Assembly: GCA_964453525.1 (NCBI GenBank)
Contig: CAYVOV010000009.1
Location: forward strand, 1-64,000
From: CAYVOV01 sp964453525
Lineage (GTDB): Bacteria; Chloroflexota; Dehalococcoidia; Dehalococcoidales; UBA2162
Direction of reading: 5' to 3'
Length of the DNA stretch: 64,000 bases
The notes under the pieces are model-generated. The model ran no database searches, had not been told where the DNA came from, and was given only the letters and a program-made list of their open reading frames with translations. Of the stretch, positions 30,207 through 40,329 are shown piece after piece. Position numbers and translations under genes: made by a program. Position 1 is the first letter of the stretch. Every line of letters begins with the position of its first letter.

Positions 30207-32567
30207 ATGAAAACACTTCAAAAGAAACTCATCAGAGACCTTCTCACCGACAGGTGGCTTTTCATCGCAGTAACTATTGTCATCTTCCTCGGCGTCGCTT
30301 TGTTCGGTTCATCATTTATGGCATTTCTAAACCTTAAAAGTTCCTACGATTATTCGTACGAAAAGCTGGGGTTTGCTGATTTCACCCTGAAAGTGAACTC
30401 CTCACCACCCGATACCGTGACGGAGCTTGAGCAATTACCGGGTGTAAAAGCAGTAACTGGCCGGCTGAATACGGATATCGGCTTGAGCTTGCCACATAAA
30501 AGCGGTCACAGCCTGATTGCTACAGCCATCTCGGTCCCACAAGACAACCATCCGCGGGTAAACGACCTGAAAATAGAATCGGGTAATTACCTGTCCTCCG
30601 GCGATAAGTATAGCTTACTTCTGGAAAAGAGCTTCGCTGAATATCATAACCTTAAACCGGGTGATATTATTCTGCTGGATGGTACGGCAGGTGAGACAGA
30701 GTTCACCGTAAGCGGTATTGTTACCAGCCCGGAATATGTCTTTCCGGCAAAAAGTAAAAACGAATTTTTCGTATCGCCGGATACCTGGGGTGTTATCTTC
30801 GTTCCAGATTCCGTTTTACCCGAACTTACCGGAAATAACGATATCAACGAGTTCTGTGTACTCGTTGATGAAGGCACCAGTATCGATTCTGTCATAGGCC
30901 GGTTCGAAGAAAAACTGACCCCTTTCGGAGTTATCGAAACAGTCACCAGTGATGAACAACCGAGTAATGCTGGCCTGAAGCTGGACCTTCAGGAGTTCGG
31001 TGAAATGGCGGAGATATTCCCCGTACTTTTCCTGTTCGTCGGGGCCATGACGACCTTTATCCTGCTTTCCCGGATTATCCAGCGGCAGAGGAGCCAACTC
31101 GGGGTGATGAGAGCAATCGGCTACTCACGCCGGCAGGTACTATGGCATTATCTCAGCTTTGCCCTGGTTATAGGCATTATTGGTTCCGTAGCCGGGGTGA
31201 TAGCCGGGTATTTACTGGCCGAGACCATAACTGATTTGTATATAGGAATGCTCGGTCTGCCCTATAAAATTACAGACATACATTGGATGGCTATGGAGGA
31301 GGGTCTGTTTATTGGTATCCTGCCCTGTTTGATAGCCGGAATCTTTCCGGCGCTTGCTGCCTCTCGCCTCCGACCTGCTGAGGCAATGCGGACACCATCA
31401 CCCGTTGCTGGCAGGGAGCCGCTGATAGAAAAGTTGTTTCCCTTCCTCAAACGCGTGTCACTGCTCTGGAAGATACCGCTACGTAATATATTCCGAAACC
31501 GCCGCCGCAGTATTTCCACCATACTAGGTATTGTCTTCGGCACGGTTTTAATACTGACTGCGGCAGGTTTTATAGATTCGATGGACAGCCTGTTTAGCGT
31601 TCTGTTTGACCGGATACAGAAGTATGACGCGCGGCTGAGTTTCGCCCAGCCGGTATCACAGGAGATGACCAGTGTGGTACTCGACTGGGAAGGGGTGAAT
31701 GAAGCCGTACCGATTCTCGAACTGCCGGCGAGTCTGGAACATGGCAGCAAGTCCTTTTCGACACTGGCGATGGGAATACCGCCGAATTCAGACCTTTACG
31801 GCCTCTATACACCGGGCGGAGATAAAATAGCCCTAGCGGAGGGGAATATCCTGTTAGCCGGCGCTACAAAAGTTAAACTTGACGTTGAACCGGGTGATAC
31901 CGTTACCCTGGTATCTCCTTATGGACAGGATGATTTTACAGTAGGTGGCTTCGTCAAGCAACCGATGGGCAGCTTCGGTTATATCACGCTGGAAGACGCC
32001 CAGCAACTTGTTGGAGGCCAGGCAGTTATCAGCGGGGTTTTGCTGGGAGTCAATGCGGATGCCATCCCGGGTCTGCGGGATATGGTATCACGGAATCTCA
32101 GCGGCGTATCCGTGGAGATTACCAGCGAGGTGAGAGAGCAAATGATGGGACTTATGGACCTCATCTATGGCCTCATGTGGGTCATGCTGGGTTTCGGCGT
32201 AATACTGGCTCTAACGGTGGTCTTTACCATGATTACTATCAGCCTGGTTGAACGCCGCCGTGAAATCGCAACCATGCGTACCCTGGGTGAAGAGAGCGGC
32301 AGGATTGCCGGGATGGTGACCATAGAGAATATAGTCCTCGGCATCGTGGGACTCATCATCGGTATACCGCTTGGCTATGCCGTTGCCCTTTATATGATGA
32401 GGCTTATTCAAACGGATATGTTCAGTTTCGAACTCGTATTCTACAATCGGACCTACCTGCTGACGGTGGGTATCATGATAATCGTCATGCTCTTTTCAGA
32501 GTTGCCCGGAATACTCAATCTTAATCGTCTTGACCTGGCGAAAGTCACCAAGGAGCAGGTAAGCTAA
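30207..32567 (+). CDS. ABC transporter permease, duplicated FtsX domain (MacB-like)
   Basis: About 786 residues with an N-terminal membrane helix (LFIAVTIVIFLGVALFG), a periplasmic MacB_PCD-like domain, an FtsX block of three helices (residues about 270-400), a second N-terminal helix (ILGIVFGTVLILTAAGF), a second extracellular domain and a final FtsX block. This duplicated plan is usual for single-gene permeases of the family. I prefer the ATG at 30207 after GGTAGGGGTA; a GTG at 30195 overlaps the ATPase stop. No outer-membrane partner is seen, in keeping with a monoderm-type envelope. Confidence 0.92.
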   Translation: MKTLQKKLIRDLLTDRWLFIAVTIVIFLGVALFGSSFMAFLNLKSSYDYSYEKLGFADFTLKVNSSPPDTVTELEQLPGVKAVTGRLNTDIGLSLPHKSGHSLIATAISVPQDNHPRVNDLKIESGNYLSSGDKYSLLLEKSFAEYHNLKPGDIILLDGTAGETEFTVSGIVTSPEYVFPAKSKNEFFVSPDTWGVIFVPDSVLPELTGNNDINEFCVLVDEGTSIDSVIGRFEEKLTPFGVIETVTSDEQPSNAGLKLDLQEFGEMAEIFPVLFLFVGAMTTFILLSRIIQRQRSQLGVMRAIGYSRRQVLWHYLSFALVIGIIGSVAGVIAGYLLAETITDLYIGMLGLPYKITDIHWMAMEEGLFIGILPCLIAGIFPALAASRLRPAEAMRTPSPVAGREPLIEKLFPFLKRVSLLWKIPLRNIFRNRRRSISTILGIVFGTVLILTAAGFIDSMDSLFSVLFDRIQKYDARLSFAQPVSQEMTSVVLDWEGVNEAVPILELPASLEHGSKSFSTLAMGIPPNSDLYGLYTPGGDKIALAEGNILLAGATKVKLDVEPGDTVTLVSPYGQDDFTVGGFVKQPMGSFGYITLEDAQQLVGGQAVISGVLLGVNADAIPGLRDMVSRNLSGVSVEITSEVREQMMGLMDLIYGLMWVMLGFGVILALTVVFTMITISLVERRREIATMRTLGEESGRIAGMVTIENIVLGIVGLIIGIPLGYAVALYMMRLIQTDMFSFELVFYNRTYLLTVGIMIIVMLFSELPGILNLNRLDLAKVTKEQVS

Positions 32568-32698
32568 ACTGATAAACAACCACCAGCATTCTATCTTTCG
32601 TGCGCCATCACCCGATATGTCACATTTTGAATAATTGTGTTTCTGGTGGAGTATATGTACAAGAAATTAACGAGTAGTGACATTTAAGACAAAGTATC

Positions 32699-33201
32699 TT
32701 ATTCAGGATTATCTTTTAAAAAATCGATATAATGCGATTTACCGTTTTCTTCTTCAAAGAACTGTACCGCACCAACTTCTTTAATACGTGTATTTCCTCT
32801 TAACCAACGGTTATAAATAGTAGGATTGAATAAAGAAGTATCTACCTTATTACAGGGGAATACACTGCATTTCCACAATAATCAATGCCACGTTCTCGGG
32901 TACATTCGAGGATAAAACAACCCTTTACACGACGGTCAGGATCAGGATTATTTCTGCAGCCATTACACTTCGGTTTCGTGTAAGCTAACAGTTTCTCATC
33001 AAACTTCTTAAATATCTCGGCATAGGATTTATATTCCTCTGACAAGCATTCAACCTGGAAAGCATAGTATCCCTTGAAGTAGTTTTGTAGTTTTTTAGAA
33101 AGTTCGCAGATAATACCTCTAATAAATCCAGGGCAAGAATAGCACAACAATGAACAGGGAGCCATATTATCCAGAACTTGTTCTCTTATTTCCTTATCCA
33201 T
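32699..33201 (-). pseudogene. DUF3795 family protein, frameshifted near its C-terminus
   Basis: The first 119 codons (33201 down to 32842) give a DUF3795 protein with cysteine knuckles (CSLLCYSCPGF, KCNGCRNNP, CFILEC). The family's next motif is C-x2-C-x3-PC. Here the frame reads YCGNAVYSPVIR-stop, but a shift near 32868-32875 gives SVFPCNKVD then ...RWLRGNTRIKEVGAVQFFEE, ending at TAA (32701-32699), which is exactly the expected C-terminus. So one base is missing or extra. It may be a true mutation or a sequencing error. Confidence 0.8.
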
Positions 33202-33402
33202 TTGTATCTCCCCGTGCCAGATTTCACCATCTGCCTTTACAATTCGGCGTTCGAATTATTCGATAACAACAGAATGATACCATAGTATGAGAGAAATATC
33301 ATAAGGCTAGGGAATAATAAGAACATACCAGTTCTTGAAATTTTACTTTCTGACTGTTTGTTGTATAGGACAAATTGAACAAAACCGAGGAATGTGACTT
33401 TC

Positions 33403-34149
33403 TCATTCCCAACGGAAGAAATGGACTGCCAGGAAACCAGATACCAGGAGGAAACCGCTGACAACCAGAGAGGCTTTTACGTTCCAGCCAAATCCAAGCC
33501 AGGGGCCCTGGATCAGTAGAATGACATATCTGAGAGGTGTCAGGTCTCCAATCCAGCGCATAGCTTCAGTCATTACTTCAGGGGGTGGCCCGGCACCGGC
33601 CAGGATTAACATCACAAAGAATAGTATTAATCCAAGGCCCTGGGCCGCCCGGGTTGTTGGGAGTATTGCTCCGAGGAGAATTCCCAGGGCAGTAAAGCTG
33701 GCGATGCTTAAAAGGAAGGCCGGAATTACCAGTCCGGGCGAATCGGGAAGGTTGACGTCATAAGTGACCAGAGCAATGACACTCAGTAGAATACCGCCGA
33801 TTATTGCGATGGCAAAGCTGACAATCAGCTGAGAACCGAATATATCCCAGGCCGGAATAGAAGAGGCGCGAAACCGCCGCAAAATCCCACGCTCCCGGTA
33901 AGTGGTAAGATGTACCGGTAAACCAATCAGTCCAATAGACGCCATAACCAGGCCAATGTAAGCAGGAACATAGTAGTCCATTGGGCCGACTCCCCCGTAA
34001 ATGGCACCTTCCGGGTCCGGTGTGTTCCCGAACACGCCCCCCATGACGAAAAGAAATATCAACGGGAGAGCGAAGGTGAAAACCACCGTGATTGGCTCAC
34101 GGATGAATAGTTTCATTTCTATCCAGGCAAACTTTCTCAATGTGCGCAT
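33403..34149 (-). CDS. ABC-2 type transporter permease
   Basis: A 248-residue permease with six predicted membrane helices. It opens with KFAWIEMKLFIREPITVVFTF (the usual first amphipathic and membrane segment of the ABC-2 family) and has the conserved YRERGILRRFRASSI cytoplasmic loop. It is translated just after the ATPase gene (10 bases apart) and would form the membrane half of a DrrAB-like exporter of a drug or lipid. Confidence 0.92.
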   Translation of the reverse strand: MRTLRKFAWIEMKLFIREPITVVFTFALPLIFLFVMGGVFGNTPDPEGAIYGGVGPMDYYVPAYIGLVMASIGLIGLPVHLTTYRERGILRRFRASSIPAWDIFGSQLIVSFAIAIIGGILLSVIALVTYDVNLPDSPGLVIPAFLLSIASFTALGILLGAILPTTRAAQGLGLILFFVMLILAGAGPPPEVMTEAMRWIGDLTPLRYVILLIQGPWLGFGWNVKASLVVSGFLLVSGFLAVHFFRWE

Positions 34150-34158
34150 ATTTTCCCT

Positions 34159-35064
34159 TTACTCCAGTGTCCCTTGCCCAGTGAGTTTCAAGAAGACATC
34201 TTCCAAGGTTGGTTGTTCCATTCGCAAATCGGCCGGCGTGATATTGTGCTCTGCCAGAGAGACAGCTACCATAGCCAGCACAGGTCCATTACCCTCTACT
34301 TCCACCCGCGGCCCTTTCCGTGTGATAGCCCGTACATTGGGCACATTTGAAAGCCATGACAGGTCGGGATGGTCCGTAGAGAAAATGACCCGTACCCCGG
34401 CAGAGTATGTGGTAATGAGGCCTTGTGGTGTGTTAATGGCCAGTATTCGACCCCTGTCCGCGATTGCCACCCGGTCGCACAGTTTTTCCGCCTCGTCCAT
34501 GAAGTGAGTCACCAGCACCACCGTGGTTCCACGGTCGCGGATTGACCGGATTAAATCCCAGGCAACCCGACGGGCGGCCGGGTCGAGGCCGGTTGTCATC
34601 TCATCGAGAAAGACCACTTCGGGATTATTCACCAGAGCAAGAGCGACAAATAGACGCTGCTTCTGTCCACCGGAAAGACTTGAAAAAGTGGCATTGCGCT
34701 TTCCTTCCAGGCCCCACTGTTTCATAACCGCAGTCCAATCGGTAACGGTTGATTTGAACGAAGCGAATAAATCAAGGGCTTCCCATACCTTGATTCGGTC
34801 AGGCAAGGCGGACTCCTGGAGCTGACAACCGACACGTCGTCTTATCTCCCGGGCTTCTGTTTTCAGGTCCAATCCGAGCACTCGTACCTGACCCGAATCA
34901 GGATGTCTCAGACCCTGGATACATTCAATCGTTGTTGTCTTTCCCGCTCCATTAGGACCAAGCAGGCCGAAGATTTCACCCTCTGTTACCTTGAATGAGA
35001 TTTCATCTACCGCAACTGTCGCCCCATAGGTTTTTCTAAGGTGCTCAACATCAATTATAACCAT
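34159..35064 (-). CDS. ABC transporter ATP-binding protein, DrrA type
   Basis: A 301-residue ATPase with Walker A GPNGAGKTTTIE, signature SLSGGQKQRLFVALAL, Walker B VVFLDEMTTGLDPAARR and H-loop VLVTHFMDEAE. A C-terminal extension of about 80 residues (after the H-loop) is usual in DrrA/CcmA-type exporters. It leads a two-gene operon with the ABC-2 permease downstream on the minus strand. Confidence 0.95.
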   Translation of the reverse strand: MVIIDVEHLRKTYGATVAVDEISFKVTEGEIFGLLGPNGAGKTTTIECIQGLRHPDSGQVRVLGLDLKTEAREIRRRVGCQLQESALPDRIKVWEALDLFASFKSTVTDWTAVMKQWGLEGKRNATFSSLSGGQKQRLFVALALVNNPEVVFLDEMTTGLDPAARRVAWDLIRSIRDRGTTVVLVTHFMDEAEKLCDRVAIADRGRILAINTPQGLITTYSAGVRVIFSTDHPDLSWLSNVPNVRAITRKGPRVEVEGNGPVLAMVAVSLAEHNITPADLRMEQPTLEDVFLKLTGQGTLE

Positions 35065-35290
35065 TGTTCTGCACTGCCCGGTCGTTTAAAAGAAATATTA
35101 TCATATAAACTTTTAGTAAAATAGTGGCGCTATTTGGTATGGAAGCCAAGTAATATTTCACAAATGTCAGGAATGTTACAGGCGCAGCAAGATTCTCCCG
35201 GCTTTACCGAAAACCAGAAAGAACCGGAGACTTACCCCGGGTCCGTTTATTACACAAATGACCCCTTCGCCGGTGTTGCACCTGAATTCT

Positions 35291-36403
35291 CTATAAAAAC
35301 GGAAAGTCGTACCCGCTAAGCTGAAGTTCTGCAATCAGTTGTTTGATATCTTTTTGCAGGGATTCATTCACCGGGACTCCCGTGTCCTTCCGCTCCAGCC
35401 AGGCCAGGTGTTCCTTCTCGCCAGCGGTATAGATTCTACTAAAACCTGGGGCTTTCTTCGATGCCCTGAGACTTCTGAGGATTTCACCGGCGGTCTTTTT
35501 GAAGGTTTCCGGTTCGGTGAATTCACTGATATTGATGGCTGTGAAGAAATGCCCCAGGTGGTAGGGCTGAGGTTTTCCGTCGGAACTGAAGCCAGATAGT
35601 CCCTTTAAAAAGTTACCTGATTGGAGTGCTGAGGAAAGGATTTCAACGACTGTCGCGTAACCAAAACCTTTATAACCGCCGAGGTCTTCTCCAATACCGC
35701 CCAGAGGTGCCAATGCCGCGGTACCTTTAACCAGGTCGATAAGGACCTGATGGGAGTCCGCTTTTGGCTCTCCGTCTTCACCGATGACCCATCCTATTGG
35801 CAGGTCCTTGCCCTGCCGGTCATAGACTTCGATTTTACCTCTTTGAGTAATCGACGTGGCACAGTCCAGCACAAAAGGAAACTCTTCGTCGGTCGGTATG
35901 CCGAAGGTAAGAGGATTGGTGCCCAGCATATTCTCCACCCCGAAGGTTGGGGCGATGGATGGACGGGCATTAGTGCCGGTAATTCCTATCATATCGGCTT
36001 CAACTGCCATCATAGCGTAATAGCCGGCTATACCATAGTGAGTTGAGTTACGGACGGCAACCATCCCCAGACCGTGTTCCCTTGCTTTTTCAATAGCCAT
36101 AGCCATTGCCCTTTTTGCAATAACCTGGCCCATACCATCATGACCGTCTATTACTGCGGTGGTAAGCCCTTCGCGAACAATTTCGAAATTGGTAACCGGA
36201 TTTTGAATACCTGCCTTTATACGGTCATAGTAGATGGGCTTTAAACGCCCGATACCGTGGGAGTCTATACCCCTTTTATCCGAAGTAATCAATATATCAG
36301 CGCAGATTATAGCATCGTCTTCAGGGACTCCGACGCCCTTAAAGACATCCACCATAAAACGCTCCATAGTCTCAAAACTTATCCGGTAAACTTGATTGCT
36401 CAT
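35291..36403 (-). CDS. Malate/L-lactate (LDH2/MDG) family dehydrogenase
   Basis: A 370-residue member of the Ldh2 family of NAD(P)-dependent oxidoreductases. Family signs are DSHGIGRL near residue 50, TAVIDGHDGMGQVIA, VRNSTHYGIAGYY (catalytic histidine region), GTNPLTFGIP and GGYKGFGYATVVEIL. The substrate may be malate, lactate, ureidoglycolate or sulfolactate; sequence alone does not decide. The ATG at 36403 follows AAGGGAGCC. Confidence 0.93.
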   Translation of the reverse strand: MSNQVYRISFETMERFMVDVFKGVGVPEDDAIICADILITSDKRGIDSHGIGRLKPIYYDRIKAGIQNPVTNFEIVREGLTTAVIDGHDGMGQVIAKRAMAMAIEKAREHGLGMVAVRNSTHYGIAGYYAMMAVEADMIGITGTNARPSIAPTFGVENMLGTNPLTFGIPTDEEFPFVLDCATSITQRGKIEVYDRQGKDLPIGWVIGEDGEPKADSHQVLIDLVKGTAALAPLGGIGEDLGGYKGFGYATVVEILSSALQSGNFLKGLSGFSSDGKPQPYHLGHFFTAINISEFTEPETFKKTAGEILRSLRASKKAPGFSRIYTAGEKEHLAWLERKDTGVPVNESLQKDIKQLIAELQLSGYDFPFL

Positions 36404-36657
36404 CCTGAGGCTCCCTTCAGATAAAGTGTGTTAATTATTACCTGACATTACCTGGCTCCGTAAATGGAGTTCATCTACTATCATAGCTTAATATGAATAA
36501 TCAGGTAAAACCCAAGCTGACCTGGGGAGGTATCGTCTCGCTGGCTTCCACGCCCGGCAAAGCTCTCAATAAATTGAACTATTCGTTAAAAAGTTATGCC
36601 TTTGTCATTCGGCATAGAATGGTCTATAATCTTCCATCGGTAACAAAAGGGAGAACT

Positions 36658-36855
36658 ATGCTGGAAGACTTTCAAAAGGTCTTGGTGACTGGTGGTGCTG
36701 GTTTCATAGGGAGTCACCTTGCCGCCACTATTCTGTCTCTGGGTAAGGAGGCTATGGTTTTTGATAACCTCTCCGCCGGGCTGGGGAGCAACCTTTCTTC
36801 TCGACAAGGCGTTCAGGCGAGTATTAGAATATTACTAACTTCTATTAGAGTATAA
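36658..36855 (+). pseudogene. NAD-dependent epimerase/dehydratase, N-terminal fragment
   Basis: From ATG 36658 the frame reads MLEDFQKVLVTGGAGFIGSH..., the first strand and glycine-rich NAD loop of an extended SDR such as UDP-glucose 4-epimerase, then VFDNLSAGLGSNL. After about 55 residues the homology stops and the frame ends at 36853-36855. The remaining 250 residues are absent, so this is a truncated remnant. The sequence immediately after is AT-rich and leads to the molybdopterin enzyme. Confidence 0.75.
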
Positions 36856-37002
36856 CAAAGAGATTGAATTAAAAGATGTTTTTCGTAAAAACTCTGATAT
36901 AGTGCTTATAATATAGGATGAAATATATGACAATTGTTTGTTTGATTTGCAGCAGGATTAACATAGTATTCTGAAATTGTATTAAAAGAAGGGAACTTTT
37001 TT

Positions 37003-39072
37003 ATGGCTCAGCAGCAGAAATCCGAATCAGGTGAGAAAATAGTTAGAACTAGCTGCGCAATAGATACGCGTAGCGGCTGCCGCGTTGACCTAGCTATCCG
37101 GGATGGTAAATTGGTAGATGTTCAACCTGATCCGGGAGATGATGCTGAGGGGCTGTGTATCAGAGCGCCAGGTATAATGGAATGGGTTTATTCGAAAGAA
37201 AGGCTGACTAATCCTTTAAAAAGAGAAAACGGAGCATGGGAAAAAATTTCCTGGGATGATGCACTATCAATTATCTCCGAAAAACTACTGAACATCAAAG
37301 AGAATTACGGAGCTAGAGCACTTGTTGTACATACCGGCCAAGCCCTTGTCCGTAACGTAGCGCGTAGAGCAGTAAAAAGATTTTGTAGTGCGTATGGTAC
37401 TCCAAATTTTACATCGGGAGATAGTTTCTGTTTCTGGAGTCGTGTGGTGGGACATACAATAGCGCTGGGGATAGGTGACTCTGCAGCTAATACCGATCTT
37501 AGGAATACAAATTGCATACTGGTAATCGGGCATAATCCATCTGAGAGTGCTCTTCAAACAGAGAAAGGAATAAAAGCTGCCAGGGCAAGGGGCGCAAAGC
37601 TCATAGTTGTCGACCCGAGGCTAATCCCCTTAGCCAAAGAGGCAGATATCTACACTCCCATCAGACCCGGTACCGACTGTGCTTTAGTCCTCTCTTTATT
37701 GAATGTTATCATCGAAGAACAACTATATGACAGTGATTTTGTGGCAGAATGGACAGTTGGTTTTGATAAGCTTAAAGAGCATGTTAGAGAATACGCGCCA
37801 GAGAAGGTTGAAGATATTACCTGGGTGCCGGCGGAAACAATAAAAAGTATAGCCAGATTATATGCAAAAAACAGACCGGCTGTCATAAGTTCCGGTATCG
37901 CTATCGATCACTGTACCAATGGTTCGCAAACAAACTGGGCTCTTGCAATTCTGTTTGCTATTTGCGGTAACTATGAAACTCCAGGCGGTAACTACCCGGT
38001 TTCCCGTCTCATCGATATTAGAAGTGCTGACCAGGGCTCGATTAAGGAGTCAATTGGCGTTGCCTACCCAGTTTTTTCAAAAATCTCCGGAGAAAGCACC
38101 GTGGTACCTATGGCTGATGCAATTCTCACTGGAAAACCATACCCGGTAAAGGCTTTGATAGTACAGGCAGGAAATCCTGCCTTAACCCTTCCCAATACAA
38201 ACAGGGCACAATGGGCACTTCGGAATCTGGACTTAATGGTGGTTATGGATCTTTTCATGACAGATACTGCCAAACTGGCTGACATTGTTCTCCCGGCTGC
38301 AAATTCTCTCGAAGAGAGTGTTCTAAGAGACCGCGGCTCTTTCCCTCCCAGCCTCTCTCTGACACAAAAAGTCATTGAGGCGCAAGGCGAATGCTGGCCG
38401 GATTGGAAGTTCTGGACTGAACTGGGTAAAAGAATGGGTTACAAGGAGTATTTCCCCTGGAGTACTGCCGATGAGTTTTTTGAATACCTATGTAAACCAA
38501 CAGGTATCACACTACAGCAGATGAAAGAGCATCCGCAGGGAATAGGCGTAGAGCCTGAACTCAAAGAGCGTTCATACAGAAAGATAGGATTCCGCACGGA
38601 GTCGAAAAAGGTTGAGTTATATTCGGAGGAAATGAAGAAGGAAGGATATGATCCTTTGCCAACTTTTAAAGAACCGGCAGAAGGCTGGATTACCAAACCT
38701 GAACTGGCAAAGAAATTCCCCTTGATAGCGATTACCGGTTCGAGAAACAAGGTCTACCACCATACCCAGTATCGTAATCTACCGTCAATAAGGAAGTTAT
38801 CTCCGGAACCTCAAGTTGAGATTAATACCCGAACAGCTATCGCACTGAATATAAATAATGGTGAGATGGTGACTGTCGAATCGCCAAGAGGAAGCATAAG
38901 ACTTAAAGCGAAGGTAACTGATGATATTCATCCCAGAGTGGTAAGTATCCCTCATGGATGGAGTGAAGCTAATGTAAACGTCCTGACCTATGACCTGGAG
39001 GTTGACCCGGTTACTGCTTTTATTGGATTTAAGTCAGTATTGTGTCGAATTGAAAAAATAGAACACGATTAA
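37003..39072 (+). CDS. Molybdopterin-containing oxidoreductase (DMSO reductase family)
   Basis: A 689-residue catalytic subunit of the DMSO reductase/FDH family: WEKISWDDALSIISEKL, VVDPRLIPLAKEADIYTPIRPGTDCALVL and a C-terminal molydopterin dinucleotide-binding domain (from FPLIAITGSRNKVYHH to VEVDPVTAFIGF). The N-terminal iron-sulfur motif is altered: C18 ... T22 ... C26 ... C52, so the second of four cysteine ligands is threonine. There is no Tat signal and no partner subunit gene, so it is probably cytoplasmic and works alone or with a distant partner. The substrate is unknown. The ATG at 37003 has AAGGGAAC upstream. Confidence 0.9.
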   Translation: MAQQQKSESGEKIVRTSCAIDTRSGCRVDLAIRDGKLVDVQPDPGDDAEGLCIRAPGIMEWVYSKERLTNPLKRENGAWEKISWDDALSIISEKLLNIKENYGARALVVHTGQALVRNVARRAVKRFCSAYGTPNFTSGDSFCFWSRVVGHTIALGIGDSAANTDLRNTNCILVIGHNPSESALQTEKGIKAARARGAKLIVVDPRLIPLAKEADIYTPIRPGTDCALVLSLLNVIIEEQLYDSDFVAEWTVGFDKLKEHVREYAPEKVEDITWVPAETIKSIARLYAKNRPAVISSGIAIDHCTNGSQTNWALAILFAICGNYETPGGNYPVSRLIDIRSADQGSIKESIGVAYPVFSKISGESTVVPMADAILTGKPYPVKALIVQAGNPALTLPNTNRAQWALRNLDLMVVMDLFMTDTAKLADIVLPAANSLEESVLRDRGSFPPSLSLTQKVIEAQGECWPDWKFWTELGKRMGYKEYFPWSTADEFFEYLCKPTGITLQQMKEHPQGIGVEPELKERSYRKIGFRTESKKVELYSEEMKKEGYDPLPTFKEPAEGWITKPELAKKFPLIAITGSRNKVYHHTQYRNLPSIRKLSPEPQVEINTRTAIALNINNGEMVTVESPRGSIRLKAKVTDDIHPRVVSIPHGWSEANVNVLTYDLEVDPVTAFIGFKSVLCRIEKIEHD

Positions 39073-39296
39073 ACAAAAAAATTGTTTGGGGAGAGTTCTA
39101 CTCTGCTCGACTTCCCCACCCAGACAAAGGTATAAATTTCTGAATATTTAATATTAAACAAAAGCTTATATTGTTACTCACTGAAACTGACTTCCTTGCA
39201 TCGTTACCATAGCTGAAACGCAGGTTGAAAAACTGCAAACCTCTGGCCATATCGGCTTTGTTGCCCGTGCGCCTTTCAAAATGATAACTTAGAGCC

Positions 39297-40004
39297 ATGA
39301 AATCAATAAGCCTCGGCATAGAGAATCCTCTTGAGTGTACCATTGTCCAGCGGCTCAACCGTTTTGTGGTCGAGATACAGGTGAAAGGCCTCCGGCAGCA
39401 GGCCTGGGTCAACAATACCGGGCGTCTGGAAGAGTTTCTGTTCAAAGGAAACAAGGGGTTTTGTACCAGAAACGAGCGTACGCTGAAGACCGCATACCGG
39501 TTGTTTGCCATCAGGGAAGTCGAACTGGGAGCAATCATTGATACGCAGTTACAGATGAAAGCTTTTGAGAAAGCGCTGGTGATGGGTTTCATCCCGTGGC
39601 TTAAAAAATGCACTATCGTGAAAAGGAACGCTCGCCTGGGAAATTCCGTCATAGACTACTTATTGGCCTGTGCTGAAAAACAGGCTTACCTTGAAATCAA
39701 GAGTGCCGTGTTGAGGGAGGGACATTATGCCATGTACCCGGACTGCCCCTCGGCACGGGGCCGAAGGCATATCAGGGAACTGATGGACCATCAGGCGGCG
39801 GGGGGAATTACGACGATACTGTTTATAGCTGCTCTCCCGGAGGTAAAAGCATTTAAATCCAGCCGGACAGGCGATCCGGAACTATGTGATTTACTGATAG
39901 AGGCACAAAACAATGGAGTAGATATCAGAGCGGTAGCACTATTTTACAATCCACTGGACTTCTCTGTGTGCCTGTATAATCCGAACCTGCCGGTTGAACT
40001 TTGA
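39297..40004 (+). CDS. sfsA: SfsA-like DNA-binding/nuclease protein
   Basis: The 235-residue protein has SfsA hallmarks: an N-terminal OB-like barrel (FVVEIQVKGLRQQAWVNNTGRL), GNSVIDYLLACAEKQAYLEIKSAVL (catalytic PD-D/ExK-like core with D and E-x-K) and the C-terminal RHIRELMDHQAAGGITTILFIA. SfsA was named for sugar-fermentation stimulation and is a DNA-binding protein, with nuclease activity in some species. It stands alone; the gap 39073-39296 before it has no gene I can support. Confidence 0.92.
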   Translation: MKSISLGIENPLECTIVQRLNRFVVEIQVKGLRQQAWVNNTGRLEEFLFKGNKGFCTRNERTLKTAYRLFAIREVELGAIIDTQLQMKAFEKALVMGFIPWLKKCTIVKRNARLGNSVIDYLLACAEKQAYLEIKSAVLREGHYAMYPDCPSARGRRHIRELMDHQAAGGITTILFIAALPEVKAFKSSRTGDPELCDLLIEAQNNGVDIRAVALFYNPLDFSVCLYNPNLPVEL

Positions 40005-40220
40005 ACCTGTTCTCTTTCTGACAAAAGCTGTTGCAGCCGCTTTTTAGTGAACAACATACTATATTCCCTAAGGTCAATAACTCCAGATAATATTCTTATA
40101 TCTCTCTTTACATCGGTGGGCAGCCCCAGCCGGTAATTCACCTGGTTCCCAACTTAGCTTTCAGATACGGGATCATCCCGATTTTATCGGGAGTCCCATC
40201 ATACCTCATACGGGTTTGGC

Positions 40221-40311
40221 CAGGAGGCAGGGGCACCATGTTGTGTCTGCGGGTTTGTCCCGGTAGAATCGAGACTCCCAAAACTCGGCTCGGTGTCTCC
40301 CTGCCCACCTG
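40221..40311 (-). ncRNA. Structured RNA candidate beside the IS110 transposase (possible bridge RNA part)
   Basis: A closing stem of three helices is visible: CAGG (40221-40224) with CCTG (40308-40311), GGCAGGG (40226-40232) with CCCTGCC (40299-40305) and CACC (40234-40237) with GGTG (40292-40295). Inside are two hairpins, CGGG/CCCG (40250-40253 with 40259-40262) and CGAG/CTCG (40270-40273 with 40284-40287). It lies 19 bases past the transposase stop (40330). IS110-family elements carry a bridge RNA in a non-coding end. The strand is assumed from the transposase; length is shorter than a full bridge RNA. Confidence 0.4.
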
Positions 40312-40329
40312 ATGTAAGGTAAATACCTC

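Noticed and set aside
33237..33464. 75-codon minus-strand frame after the ABC-2 permease
   Set aside because: It overlaps the end of the permease in another frame and lacks a plausible start.
35134..35319. Short plus-strand frame before the LDH2-type gene end
   Set aside because: No homology, no ribosome site, and its end overlaps the convergent gene.
40221..40311. A tRNA-like gene
   Set aside because: It folds into a three-way shape but lacks a T-loop TTCGAAT-type sequence, anticodon arm and correct spacing.
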